Positions 8,801-17,589 of a DNA stretch of 64,000 bases are shown one piece after another. Each line of letters starts with the position of its first letter. Positions within the stretch are counted from its first letter, which is position 1. Both the position numbers and the translations under genes were made by a program. The stretch covers positions 1,612,001 through 1,676,000 of the forward strand of contig NZ_CP108776.1 of the NCBI RefSeq assembly GCF_045207785.1, in the 5' to 3' direction. The notes below the pieces were generated by a model. That model was not told where the DNA came from. It saw only the letters and a program-made list of their open reading frames with translations, and did not search any database. The DNA is from Embleya sp045207785 (lineage in GTDB: Bacteria > Actinomycetota > Actinomycetes > Streptomycetales > Streptomycetaceae).

Positions 8801-8983
8801 CCCGAAACGAAAGCGAGCTGCCTCGGGCCAGAAGGCTCTTCTCGGCCGAGGCGGCTTGGGCTCGGGGCGGTGGGGTAATGGGGGCTCGGTTGACGGGGAT
8901 GGATCATGGGCCCGTTATCAAGGGCCTCGCCGCTTCGGCAGGGCGCGCCGCTGGGGGGCCGGGGTCGCCCCGGCCGGACGGCC

Positions 8984-9745
8984 CTACCCGGCTCCCGGGA
9001 ACAACGACACGAACGGGTCGGATGCCGCCGTCATGCCCCGGCCGAAGGGCGCGTCGAGATCCCAGATCAGGAACAGCAAGAACGCGATCAGCGCGCTGAA
9101 CAGGCCCGCCACGATCAACTCCGGGGCGGATCTGCGGATCTGCAGCGTGAAGATCATCCCGACCGTGACCATGGCCCCGATCACCAGGCCGAACCACACC
9201 AGCCCCGGCATCGAGGCCCCGGCCTGGCCGCCGCGGGCCTGCCGCGCGTCGTCCGCGATCGCGACCTGGTCCAGGATCGGCTGGTACATCTGCGCTTCCT
9301 GGTCGGTCTGCGGGACGTAGTCGGTGACGCCGTTGCGGACCGTGGCGAACAGCTCGTCGCCGCGCTTGGACAGCTCGCCGTTGTCGGCCATGTAGTCCCA
9401 CTCGTGCTGAACCACGAACCTCACGTATGCGTCGACGTCCGCGCGGATCCGGTCGCGCGCCTGCGGCGAGTAGACCCGGACCCGTTCGCTGACCTCGTGC
9501 AACGACTGCGACTCGCGCCGCACCTCGTCCTCGGCCGCGCCACGGCCCTCCCACACGGCGGCGATCGCGAGCCCGAGCACGATCGCGTAGATGACGCCGA
9601 TCATCATCGTCATGTATTCGAGCACGTCCGGAGTGGCCGACGGGTCGTCGTCGTCCGGCAGTCGGCGCTCCTTGAGCACGACCACCGCGAGCACGACCGT
9701 GCACACCGCGGCCATCGCGAGTGCCAATACAACCCAATGGGACAC
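8984..9745 (-). CDS. DUF4239 (bestrophin-like) membrane protein
   Basis: A 253-residue integral membrane protein with four hydrophobic segments: one at the N-terminus, one near residues 45-66 (MTMMIGVIYAIVLGLAIAAV) and a C-terminal pair around 180-235. A central soluble helical region of about 110 residues is rich in Glu/Arg. This arrangement and the GVIYAIVLG signature match the DUF4239 family of actinobacteria and proteobacteria, whose function is not established. It is transcribed toward the response regulator (convergent) and follows a proline-rich surface protein gene on the same strand after 126 bases. Confidence 0.75.
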   Translation of the reverse strand: MSHWVVLALAMAAVCTVVLAVVVLKERRLPDDDDPSATPDVLEYMTMMIGVIYAIVLGLAIAAVWEGRGAAEDEVRRESQSLHEVSERVRVYSPQARDRIRADVDAYVRFVVQHEWDYMADNGELSKRGDELFATVRNGVTDYVPQTDQEAQMYQPILDQVAIADDARQARGGQAGASMPGLVWFGLVIGAMVTVGMIFTLQIRRSAPELIVAGLFSALIAFLLFLIWDLDAPFGRGMTAASDPFVSLFPGAG

Positions 9746-9871
9746 GGATGACCTCCGGGTCGAGGAAGAAGGCGAGGGAAGAGTCGGTGCGGCGGCCGGA
9801 GCGGCGGCCGGGAGAACGATCGGGGCACGGCCGCCGGGTGTCGCGGAGGCGAAGCGGAGGGCTCTGCCGAA

Positions 9872-10567
9872 TCAGCCACTCGAACCGCGGGAGCGGGCCT
9901 GGCCCCGGGGCCGGAGCGCGGCACCGGCCAGGATCGCGGGCGCGGTGATCAGCAACGTCGTGGTGACCATCGACGAACTGCGCTCGGGCGGTGCCGTCTC
10001 CGGCGGGCGGGCCGGCGGGCGCCGGATCGCCGGGGGCCGCACGACGGCCGGTGGCGGTGTCACCACCGGCGGGCTCGTGGGCGGCGGGCTCGGCGGCTTC
10101 GGGGTCGGCCGCGCCGGCGGCGTCGGCTCGGGCACGACGACCGCGACGGGGGTGGGCCGGACCGCCGGCGGCGTGGTCCGCACCGGCATCGGCTTGGGAG
10201 TGGCCTTCGGCGGCGGCGTGCTCGGTGCTCGCGTGGGCGTCGGGGTCGGCTTGGGCCTGGTGGGGGTCGGCGTGGGTTTCGGCGACGGTTTCGGCGTCGG
10301 CCGGCACGGCCCGTGGTGCACCAACCGGAAGTCGACGTCAAGCCCGATCCCGTGGGTCGGCGGCCCCGTCACGGTGGTCACCTCGATGGTGACGACCGCC
10401 CCCGGGGCGCCGCCGATCGACACGCACACGTCCACCTTCGTGCCGGGCGGCCGGCCATTGCCGCCCGACCCGGTCGATCCCGCCCACGCGGCACCGGCCG
10501 GAGCGGCGAGCAGAGCCCCCGCCCCGACCACGCACCCCCACCGGCGCGCCCGACCCCATGCGCTCAT
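9872..10567 (-). CDS. Secreted proline-rich wall protein with C-terminal membrane anchor
   Basis: A 231-residue protein with a Sec-type signal peptide (basic start, hydrophobic core, cleavage probably near AGAAWAGS). A small domain of about 60 residues with two cysteines (DVCVSIG and HHGPC) follows. A long Pro/Thr/Lys repeat tract (about residues 85-195) is of the kind that spans peptidoglycan. The end has a hydrophobic segment TTTLLITAPAILAGAAL and a positively charged tail, an anchor arrangement without a clear LPxTG motif. A TTGACA hexamer lies about 80 bases upstream. No enzymatic motif is visible; it is probably a structural or adhesion-related surface protein. Confidence 0.7.
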   Translation of the reverse strand: MSAWGRARRWGCVVGAGALLAAPAGAAWAGSTGSGGNGRPPGTKVDVCVSIGGAPGAVVTIEVTTVTGPPTHGIGLDVDFRLVHHGPCRPTPKPSPKPTPTPTRPKPTPTPTRAPSTPPPKATPKPMPVRTTPPAVRPTPVAVVVPEPTPPARPTPKPPSPPPTSPPVVTPPPAVVRPPAIRRPPARPPETAPPERSSSMVTTTLLITAPAILAGAALRPRGQARSRGSSG

Positions 10568-10658
10568 GGAGACGATTTTTCCGCGCGATCGGCAGCTTTT
10601 GCTCGATTACCGCACGAATTCACTCGGAAGAGTCATCTCACCTGTCAAATACATATAA

Positions 10659-12245
10659 TCAGTGCGTACGTTGCCCGCCCAACCACGTCGCCTCGACCGC
10701 GATCTGCCGCACCGCCATCGGATCGACCGTGCGCGGGTCCGCGCTCAGCCACACCAGGTCGGCCGGGCTGCCGACGGCCGGCACGCGCCGGTCGTCCGCG
10801 AACGCCTGATACGCGACGCCGCTCGTGTAGGCGTCCAGCGCCTGATCCATCGTCAGCCGCTCGTGCGGGATCCATCCTTCGTCCGGCGTGCCCTCGAACG
10901 TGCGTCGGGTGACCGCGACTTGGATGCCTTCGAGCGGCTGGTGCGAACTCACCGGCCAGTCGCTGCCGAACGACACCGGCGCGCCGGAGTCGACCAGGCC
11001 GCGCATCGGATACTGGAGCGCACCCCGCTTCTCGCCCACCCTGGGTATCGACAACTCCGTCTGGAGTGGGTCCAGTTGGGCCCACAGCGGCTCGAAGTTG
11101 GCGATCACACCGAGCCGTTCGAAGCGCGCGAGGTCGGCCGGGTCGACGATCTGCACGTGCGCGATCACCGGTCGCCGGTCCCACGCCGGATTGACCGCGG
11201 CGGCGGCCTCGATCGCGTCCAGCGCGGCCCGTACCCCCGCGTCGCCGATCGCGTGGATGTGCACCTGGAACCCGTCGGCGTCGAACGCCGTGACCGCCGC
11301 CGCGAGCGCGGCCGGCGGCCACACCGGCATGCCGCAACTGTGCGGCGCGTCGCAGTACGGCGCCAACATCGCGGCCGTGCCGCCCTCGATCACGCCGTCG
11401 GCGAAGAACTTCACCGTCCGCGCCGACAACAGCGACCCGCCCTCGGCCACGACCCGCGCCCGCGCGGCGACGAACTCGGCGCGCTGCCCGAGCCATCGAT
11501 CCGGGTCGGCGCGAAACGCGAGGTTGGCCCGGAACGCCAACACCCCGCGCCGCGCCGCCTCGATGTACGGCGTCACCATCTCCGGTTCCACCCACGCGTC
11601 CTGAACCCACGTCACGCCCGCGCGCGCGAAGGCGGAGCCGGCCACCCGTAGCGCCTCGACCAGTTCGTCCACCGGCCGCCCGGGCACCCGGTCGAGCACG
11701 AGGTCGCACGCGTGCCACTCGCGCAGCGTCCCCATCGCCGACCCGTCCGGCCGCCGCACCACCCGGCCGAGCCGCGGCTGTGGCGTGGCGTCGGTGATCC
11801 CGGCCCGGCGCAGCGCCTCGGTGTTGCACCACACCGTGTGATAGTCGTACGCCCGCAGGACGACCGGCCGATCGGCCACCGCCGCGTCCAGCCATCGCGC
11901 GTCGAACTCGCCGTCCGGGACCAGCGTCGGGTCGTAACTGGCGCCGACGATCCAGTCCTCGTCCGGGTGCGCGGCCGCCCATCGGCCCACCTCGGCCCCG
12001 ATCGCCTCGACGCTCGCCAACCCCTTGACCTGCGGCCCGAAGTATTCGAGCCCGCCGAAGAGGGGATGCGCGTGTCCGTCGCCGAAGGCCGGCAGCAGCA
12101 GTCCGTCCCCGAGTTCGACGATCTCGTCCGCGTCCAACGCGAGCGCGTCGGCGCCGAGCGCGACCACGTGCCCGTCCCGGATCGCCAGCGCGGTGGTGTC
12201 GCCCGCGCCGGTGCGGATGGTGCCCCGGAACAGGGTCGTGGTCAT
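10659..12245 (-). CDS. YtcJ-like metal-dependent amidohydrolase (amidohydrolase_3 family)
   Basis: A 528-residue TIM-barrel hydrolase of the imidazolonepropionase/YtcJ-like branch. Metal-site motifs are visible: PAFGDGHAHPLFG near the N-terminus, VKFFADGVIEGGTAAM in the centre (the family's carboxylated-Lys/Asp region), GFQVHIHAIGDAGVRA, VIAHVQIVDP and VSFGSDWPVSS near the C-terminus. The ATG at 12245 has GGAG eight bases upstream. A GTG three codons earlier would overlap that ribosome site. It is cytosolic and probably hydrolyses a small amide, formamide or cyclic urea-type substrate that cannot be identified. It is divergent from the siderophore transporter but has no visible iron link. Confidence 0.85.
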   Translation of the reverse strand: MTTTLFRGTIRTGAGDTTALAIRDGHVVALGADALALDADEIVELGDGLLLPAFGDGHAHPLFGGLEYFGPQVKGLASVEAIGAEVGRWAAAHPDEDWIVGASYDPTLVPDGEFDARWLDAAVADRPVVLRAYDYHTVWCNTEALRRAGITDATPQPRLGRVVRRPDGSAMGTLREWHACDLVLDRVPGRPVDELVEALRVAGSAFARAGVTWVQDAWVEPEMVTPYIEAARRGVLAFRANLAFRADPDRWLGQRAEFVAARARVVAEGGSLLSARTVKFFADGVIEGGTAAMLAPYCDAPHSCGMPVWPPAALAAAVTAFDADGFQVHIHAIGDAGVRAALDAIEAAAAVNPAWDRRPVIAHVQIVDPADLARFERLGVIANFEPLWAQLDPLQTELSIPRVGEKRGALQYPMRGLVDSGAPVSFGSDWPVSSHQPLEGIQVAVTRRTFEGTPDEGWIPHERLTMDQALDAYTSGVAYQAFADDRRVPAVGSPADLVWLSADPRTVDPMAVRQIAVEATWLGGQRTH

Positions 12246-12505
12246 GGTGCTCACTCCGTAGATCAAGGGATCGGATCCGTTCGGCGTCGACCGTGGTCGG
12301 GGTCGCGTATCGGTCGGGGTCATGCTCGCGGATCCGCGGCGCGACCACGACACCGATCGCGAACACGATCGGCGGGGGGACGAGAAGCGCGATGTCGTCG
12401 ACGCGCCGGCGCCCGGCCCGCGGGCGCAGTCGGCGCAGTCGGTGGAGGCGGTGGAGTCGCCCGGCGACCCTGCGTGAGGTGGGCACCCCGCCTTCGTCGA
12501 GCGTA

Positions 12506-12524
12506 TTAGGCCAACCTAACCTGC
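12506..12524. promoter_or_regulatory. Iron box (IdeR/DmdR1-type operator)
   Basis: The 19 bases TTAGG(cc)Aa(c)CTAACCT match the actinobacterial iron-box consensus TTAGGTTAGSCTAACCTAA at 14 of 19 positions by direct comparison, with both half-sites recognisable. The box ends four bases before the GTG start of the first siderophore permease gene and overlaps TATTAG, a possible -10. An iron-loaded DmdR/IdeR repressor would occlude transcription here. Confidence 0.8.
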
Positions 12525-12528
12525 TTCA

Positions 12529-13551
12529 GTGAACGTCCCTCTGACGCGGGGCCGCACGACGGCGCGCCGGACCTTGTGTCTGGTCTCGGTCGCGCTCGTG
12601 CTGGTCGCCGCGTGTCTGCTCAGTCTCGCCGTGGGCAGCCGAGCCATTTCACCGACGGTCGTCTTCGACGCGCTCGTCCACGGTGGGGATTCCACCGACG
12701 CGATCGTGGTGAACTCGATGCGGCTGCCCCGCACCTTCGTCGCGCTCCTGGTGGGCGCGTCGCTCGGGATCGCCGGCGCGTGCATGCAGGGGCTGACCCG
12801 CAATCCGATCGCGGAGCCGGGCATCCTGGGCATCAGCACCGGCGCCGCGACCGGCGTGGTCACCGCGATCACGGTGTTCGGGGTGACCACCCTGACCGGC
12901 TACGTGTGGTTCGGCTTCGCCGGCGCGTTGTGTACGGGGGTGCTGGTGTACGCGGTGGCCGCGCGCGGACGCGGCGGCGCCACCCCGGTCAAGCTCGCGC
13001 TGTCGGGGCAGGCCCTCGCGGCCACCCTGGGCGCGGTGATCACGATGGTCCTGACGACCGATCAGGGCACGCTCGACCAGTACCGGTTCTGGCTCGTCGG
13101 CTCGTTGGCCGGACGAACCGACGACGTGGCCTGGCAGATGCTGCCGTTCGTGTGCGTGGGCGCGGCCCTGGTGGCGAGCGCCGCGCGCGGCCTGGACGCG
13201 CTGGCGCTCGGCGACGACGTGGCCAAGGGGCTCGGCCACAAGGTGAACCGGATCCGGGTGATCGGCGGGCTCGGCGCGACCGTGCTGACCGGCGTCGCGG
13301 TGGCCGCCACCGGCCCGATCTCGTTCGTCGGCCTGGCCGTTCCGCACGCCGCGCGCGCCCTGGTCGGCACCGACCACCGCTGGGTGCTCGCGATGTCCGC
13401 GCTGCTGGCGCCGGTCCTGTTGCTGGTAGCGGACGTACTGGGCCGGGTGATCTTCCCGCCCTCCGAGGTCGAGGTGGGCGCGATGACGGCACTGATCGGG
13501 GTGCCGATCCTGGTCGCGCTCGTGCGCCGCAGGCCGGTGGTGGCCGGATGA
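12529..13551 (+). CDS. FecCD-family siderophore ABC transporter permease 1
   Basis: A 340-residue integral membrane permease of the iron-siderophore (FecCD/BtuC) family, about ten hydrophobic segments. Family signatures are clear: RLPRTFVALLVGASLGIAGA, then QGLTRNPIAEPGILGI in the cytoplasmic loop, and GPISFVGLAVPHAARALVG near the ATPase-coupling helix. It starts at GTG 12529 directly after the iron box and overlaps the second permease gene by ATGA. It should form a heterodimer with that permease in the plasma membrane and import a ferric siderophore, energised by the ATPase that follows. Confidence 0.93.
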   Translation: MNVPLTRGRTTARRTLCLVSVALVLVAACLLSLAVGSRAISPTVVFDALVHGGDSTDAIVVNSMRLPRTFVALLVGASLGIAGACMQGLTRNPIAEPGILGISTGAATGVVTAITVFGVTTLTGYVWFGFAGALCTGVLVYAVAARGRGGATPVKLALSGQALAATLGAVITMVLTTDQGTLDQYRFWLVGSLAGRTDDVAWQMLPFVCVGAALVASAARGLDALALGDDVAKGLGHKVNRIRVIGGLGATVLTGVAVAATGPISFVGLAVPHAARALVGTDHRWVLAMSALLAPVLLLVADVLGRVIFPPSEVEVGAMTALIGVPILVALVRRRPVVAG

Positions 13552-14585
13552 GCTACCGCCCCTACGGCCACGCCCTGGTCCGTCGCCCGCGCTTCTCGTT
13601 CCTGCTGCACCGCCGCTCGACGGTGGTGGCGAGCGTGCTGGCCGTGCTGCTCGCGGCGGGCTTCCTGCTCAGCCTGTGCGTGGGCGTGCGCTTCATCCTG
13701 CCCGGCGACGTGCTCAAGGTGCTGTTCGGCGTCGACGACAGCATCGTGGTCGAGACGCTGCGACTGCCCCGCGCGACGGTCGGCCTCCTGGTCGGCCTGG
13801 CCTTCGGGATCGCCGGCGCGCTGATCCAGACGGTGGCCCGCAATCCGCTCGCCAGCCCCGACGTCATCGGCGTCTCGCACGGCGCGGCCGCGGCAGTCGT
13901 GTTCGGGCTGGTCTTCGGCCTCGGCGGACCGACCGCGACCCCGCTCACCGCGGTCGCCGGCGGCACCGTCGCGGCCTTCCTGGTGTACGCGCTGGCCTGG
14001 CGCAACGGCCTGAGCGCGCAACGGTTCGTGCTGATCGGCGTCGGCATCTCGGTGGCCCTGTACTCGGTCACCAACCTGCTCCTGACCAAGGCCGACATCA
14101 CCTTGGCCCAGCAGGCCAAGGTGTGGATGTCGGGCAGTCTGAACGGGCGTGGCTGGACCCAGGCCGAGCCGCTGTTCTGGGTGTTGATCGCGCTCACGCC
14201 CGCGATCGTGTGGGCGGCGCGCGCGGCGCGTTCGGCCGGGTTCGACGACGACACCGCGATCGCGCTGGGCATTCGGCTGGGCAGGATCCGGCTCGGCCTG
14301 GTCGTGGTCGGCGTGCTGCTGGCGTCGGTGGCCACCGGGGCCGCCGGGCCGGTGGACTTCGTCGCACTGGTCGCGCCGCAGGTCGCCCGGCGACTGACCC
14401 GAACCCCCCAGGCGCCACTGGTGTGTTCGGCCCTGCTCGGCGCGCTGATCGTGGTCGTCGCCGACATCGGCGCGCGGATGCTGATCCCGAACTCCGAGTT
14501 GCCGGTGGGCGTGCTGACCGCGGCCGTCGGCGGCCCGTACCTGCTGTGGATGTTGACCCGTTCCCGTTCCGGAGGCGCCTCGTGA
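13548..14585 (+). CDS. FecCD-family siderophore ABC transporter permease 2
   Basis: A 345-residue partner permease. After a short basic cytoplasmic N-terminus come about ten membrane segments with the family motifs RLPRATVGLLVGLAFGIAGA, QTVARNPLASPDVIGVSHGA and GPVDFVALVAPQVARRLT. ATG 13548 overlaps the stop of the first permease and its own TGA overlaps the GTG of the ATPase, so all three genes are coupled. This is the standard two-permease layout of actinobacterial desferrioxamine/enterobactin-type uptake operons. Confidence 0.93.
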   Translation: MSYRPYGHALVRRPRFSFLLHRRSTVVASVLAVLLAAGFLLSLCVGVRFILPGDVLKVLFGVDDSIVVETLRLPRATVGLLVGLAFGIAGALIQTVARNPLASPDVIGVSHGAAAAVVFGLVFGLGGPTATPLTAVAGGTVAAFLVYALAWRNGLSAQRFVLIGVGISVALYSVTNLLLTKADITLAQQAKVWMSGSLNGRGWTQAEPLFWVLIALTPAIVWAARAARSAGFDDDTAIALGIRLGRIRLGLVVVGVLLASVATGAAGPVDFVALVAPQVARRLTRTPQAPLVCSALLGALIVVVADIGARMLIPNSELPVGVLTAAVGGPYLLWMLTRSRSGGAS

Positions 14586-15382
14586 CCACCCATCAGCTCG
14601 GCGCCCGGGAGCTGACCCTCGGGTACGACGACCGCATCGTGGTGCGCGACCTGGACCTGGACGTCCCGGCCGGCAAGGTCACCGTCGTGGTCGGCCCCAA
14701 CGCGTGCGGCAAGTCCACCCTGTTGCGCTCGCTCGGCCGACTGCTCAAGCCGGTGGCCGGCACCGTCCTGCTCGACGGCGCGGCGCTGCGCGACCTGCCC
14801 ACCCGCGAGATCGCCCGGCGGATCGGCGTGCTGCCGCAGAGCCCGGTCCCGCCCGAGGGGATCACCGTGGCCGACCTCGTGGCGCGCGGGCGACAGCCGT
14901 ACCAGCGCTGGTGGCAGCAGTGGTCCGACGAGGACGAGGACGTCGTCGCGGACGCGATGCGGCGCACCGACGTGGTCGACCTCTCGGACCGCTTCGTCGA
15001 CGAACTCTCCGGCGGGCAGCGGCAGCGGGTGTGGATCGCGATGGCGCTCGCGCAGGGCACCGGCATCCTGCTGCTCGACGAACCGACCACGTTCCTGGAC
15101 ATATCCCACCAGGTCGAGGTGCTCGACCTGATCCGCGAACTGAACACCACGCGCGAGCGGACCGTGGTCGCCGTCCTGCACGACCTCAACCAGGCCTGCC
15201 GCTACGCCGACCACCTGATCGCGATGCGCGACGGCTCGATCGTCGCGCAGGGCACCCCCGCCGAGATCGTCACGGCCGACCTGGTGCGCGACGTGTTCGG
15301 GCTCGCGTGCGTGGTGATCCCGTGCCCGGTCACGGGTGCCCCGATGGTGGTGCCGGGGCAACCCCGGAAGACACCGTTGTAG
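14582..15382 (+). CDS. Siderophore ABC transporter ATP-binding protein
   Basis: A 266-residue nucleotide-binding subunit of the FepC/FhuC type. The Walker A motif is GPNACGKST (about residues 38-46), the signature is LSGGQRQRVWIAMALAQ, Walker B is ILLLDEPTTFLD and the switch histidine is in AVLHDLNQA. A Q-loop (GVLPQSP) is present. It energises the two permeases encoded directly upstream, whose last stop overlaps its GTG start. A binding-protein gene would normally belong to such an operon; here only the tail of one remains immediately downstream. Confidence 0.94.
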   Translation: MTTHQLGARELTLGYDDRIVVRDLDLDVPAGKVTVVVGPNACGKSTLLRSLGRLLKPVAGTVLLDGAALRDLPTREIARRIGVLPQSPVPPEGITVADLVARGRQPYQRWWQQWSDEDEDVVADAMRRTDVVDLSDRFVDELSGGQRQRVWIAMALAQGTGILLLDEPTTFLDISHQVEVLDLIRELNTTRERTVVAVLHDLNQACRYADHLIAMRDGSIVAQGTPAEIVTADLVRDVFGLACVVIPCPVTGAPMVVPGQPRKTPL

Positions 15383-15390
15383 CGGCCGCC

Positions 15391-15549
15391 CGGCCGTTCT
15401 TCGGCGGCCCGCTGTGGAAGACCCTCAAGGCCGTCCAGGCGAACAGGGCCCACGAGGTGGACGACGAGTATTGGATGGTCGGCACCGGCTACGGCGCCGC
15501 CGACCGCGTCCTCACCGACCTGGAGCGCTACCTTCCCAAGGCCGGCTGA
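15391..15549 (+). pseudogene. 3' remnant of a siderophore-binding (FepB/FecB-like) protein gene
   Basis: From about 15391 to the TGA at 15549 one frame reads RPFFGGPLWKTLKAV, then EVDDEYWMVGTG, then VLTDLERYLPK. This is the conserved C-terminal end of periplasmic-type iron-siderophore binding proteins (PLW-x-L-x-AV, W-x-x-G-x-G, VLDDLE). Nothing upstream in that frame belongs to the family, because it runs into the ATPase gene after nine bases. The most likely history is deletion of roughly the first five-sixths of a binding-protein gene that once completed the operon. There is no start codon or ribosome site of its own. Confidence 0.7.
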
Positions 15550-15593
15550 GCCCCGCGCCGCACCGGCGTGGCACCGACTTCGACGACCGCCCG

Positions 15594-16436
15594 CTATCGG
15601 GGCCGGCCCGTCCGCATCGAGTCGTTCGTCCGCACCCCGGCCCGCGATCGCGGCCCGGTGCTCTCGCCGGCCCGAACGGCCAATTCGGCCAAGGCCGTTG
15701 GGGCTCCGGTCATGCCGCGCATGCCCGGGAAGGCGTTGACGTCGATGATCGACGGGCGGCCCTCGACCTCCAGGATGTCCACGCCGTACACGGCCAGGCC
15801 GAAGGCCGCGCCGACCCGGCGGGCGAGCGCGGCCCAGCCGGGCGGCAGGTCCTCGGCCGCGATCGGCTTGGTCTCGGCGGGGCCGTCGAGCGCGGTGCGG
15901 CGCAGACCGGCGAAGACGTGGCCGTCGACCACCCACAGCTTGTGGTCCCAACCGCCGTTGTCGACGAACTCCTGGGCCACGATCGGCTCGTCGGGCCATT
16001 CCCCGGCCGTCGCGCGCAGCGCGTCGATGTCGTCCACGCGCGCGACGAGGTCGTGCCGGCGGCTGTGCCGGCTCTTGACCATGAGCGGGTACGCCGGCCC
16101 GGTCGCCAGCAGCCGGGCCGGTGACCCGAACGCGTGCGTGGCCGGGAACGGCAGGCCGGCCGCCCACGCGATCTCGGCCATCCGGACCCGGTCCTGGCAC
16201 GCGCGCGTGGCCGACGCCGAGTTGAGCACGCGTGCGCCGCGGCGCTCGGCCCGCGCGGCGAACGCGAGCGCCTTCGGGGTCCGCGCCTTGAGCAGGTAGA
16301 CGTCGGCGGCGACCGGCGCACTGTCGAGGTCGCCGTCCGGGTCGAGCACGGTGACCTCGTGACGCGGCGTCAGGAGGGTGCGGGCGTCCGCGAGGAGCGG
16401 GTGGTCGGGTCGGTCGGTGACGAAGCAGATCCGCAC
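15594..16436 (-). CDS. RimK-like ATP-grasp ligase (second of a tandem pair)
   Basis: A 280-residue ATP-grasp protein. An N-terminal Rossmann-like part (VRICFVTDRPDHPLLADA) precedes the ATP-grasp core with YPLMVKSRHSRR (nucleotide-binding lysine), EPIVAQEFVDNGGWDHKLWV and the metal-binding end YGVDILEVEGRPSIIDVNAF. The motif IIDVN with its Asn is the usual Mg2+ ligand. GTG 16436 is chosen because the Rossmann strand begins there; its ribosome site is weak. It follows another ATP-grasp gene by 16 bases, so both are probably co-transcribed. Such ligases join a carboxylate to an amine via an acyl-phosphate; substrates are unknown. Confidence 0.75.
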   Translation of the reverse strand: MRICFVTDRPDHPLLADARTLLTPRHEVTVLDPDGDLDSAPVAADVYLLKARTPKALAFAARAERRGARVLNSASATRACQDRVRMAEIAWAAGLPFPATHAFGSPARLLATGPAYPLMVKSRHSRRHDLVARVDDIDALRATAGEWPDEPIVAQEFVDNGGWDHKLWVVDGHVFAGLRRTALDGPAETKPIAAEDLPPGWAALARRVGAAFGLAVYGVDILEVEGRPSIIDVNAFPGMRGMTGAPTALAELAVRAGESTGPRSRAGVRTNDSMRTGRPR

Positions 16437-16452
16437 GTGCGCACGCGCCCCG

Positions 16453-17376
16453 TCAGCCGACGAACGCGGCCGGCGCGGCGTCGACGATCGCACTCGTACC
16501 CGACCGCGACGGTCCCACCACGGTCCGGGGGCGCAGCGGCGTCCGGCTGCCGCTGCCGGCTCCGGCCAGGTCGAGCACCGCGCGGGCCACCCGCGCGACG
16601 CCGTCGGGCACGCAGCGAAAACTGGGGAAGTCGTTGATGTCGACGACCATCGGACCGTCCGGCCCCTCGATGATGTCGACGCCGAACAGGTCGAGCCCGA
16701 ACGCCGCGCCGATCCGCTGCATGAGCGCGGCCGTGCCGCCGGGCAGCGGCACCTTGCTATCGCGCACCGGCTGGTCGGGGTGCAGCGGCGAGCGCCGCAC
16801 GGTGGCGTGCAGTTCGCCGCAGACGCTGTACACCTTGAGGTCGATGCCCGTGTTGGGCACGTACGCCTGCGCCAACAACGCGCCCTCACCCACCAGTTGG
16901 GCGCCGAGTCGGACGAGCTGGTCGGGCGAGGACACCAGGTGCACTCCGCGCCCCGAGCTGCCGGCGGCCGGCTTCACGACGAGCGGGTAGCGGTCGGCCG
17001 GGATCGCGTCGAGCAGTTCCGGCACCGCGGCGAAATAGGTGACCGGCATCGGGAGCCCGTGCGCGCGCGCGATCACCGCGGCAACGGCCTTGTCCCGTAC
17101 GGATCGGATCGAGCGCGCGTCGTTGATCGTGGTGAGCCCGAGCGCGGCCGCCGCCTCCAGCATGCTCAGGCCCGGACCGCCGGAGACCGTCTTGAGCACC
17201 CAGGCGTCATGCGAGCCGGCGCGGATCAGGTCGGACAGCTCGATCAGCGAGCTGCCGGGGCGCACGATGTCGACGCGATGGCCCCACGCGGCGAGCTGTC
17301 GCACGACGTCGAGCGGCATGCCGTCGTGGCGGTAGTGCTCTTCCACGAGGAAGGCCAGGTTCAAGGCCGGTTTCAT
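16453..17376 (-). CDS. RimK-like ATP-grasp ligase (first of a tandem pair)
   Basis: A 307-residue ATP-grasp protein related to the gene downstream. The N-terminal domain begins NLAFLVEEHYRHDGMPLD. The core has YPLVVKPAAGSSGRGVHLV (glycine-rich ATP loop), GALLAQAYVPNTGIDLKVY and the Mg2+ site FGVDIIEGPDGPMVVDINDF. ATG 17376 is preceded by GGGGGGA with a five-base spacer. The pair resembles glutamate/peptide-ligating RimK relatives used for small peptides or peptide tailoring. No precursor peptide gene was found in the 213 bases upstream, so their substrates cannot be named. Confidence 0.78.
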   Translation of the reverse strand: MKPALNLAFLVEEHYRHDGMPLDVVRQLAAWGHRVDIVRPGSSLIELSDLIRAGSHDAWVLKTVSGGPGLSMLEAAAALGLTTINDARSIRSVRDKAVAAVIARAHGLPMPVTYFAAVPELLDAIPADRYPLVVKPAAGSSGRGVHLVSSPDQLVRLGAQLVGEGALLAQAYVPNTGIDLKVYSVCGELHATVRRSPLHPDQPVRDSKVPLPGGTAALMQRIGAAFGLDLFGVDIIEGPDGPMVVDINDFPSFRCVPDGVARVARAVLDLAGAGSGSRTPLRPRTVVGPSRSGTSAIVDAAPAAFVG

Positions 17377-17589
17377 CGATATCCCCCCGGGACGGCCGCC
17401 GTTCCCCGATCGGCAGAACATGGACGGCACAGCATGACACGCGTGCCGGGGACGACCGGCACACACCCCACCAAACTCCACGGGCGACCATCATCATGGG
17501 CCATATCGGCGGCGATTCGTCATCAGGTCCAGAGTAGAGAGGAATCGAATCCTCCGCTCGGACCGCCGGCATAGAGCCGGTCAAGCCGG

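Noticed and set aside
10643..10659. TTGACA (minus) and TATAAT (plus) hexamers near 10643-10659 as a promoter
   Set aside because: They are on opposite strands and neither has a partner hexamer at proper spacing, so no complete promoter could be drawn for the proline-rich protein gene.
12246..12486. Minus-strand frame with a hydrophobic segment upstream of the amidohydrolase
   Set aside because: It has no stop before the amidohydrolase gene and would overlap it for over 1.5 kb in another frame. Arg-rich ends suggest a shadow frame.
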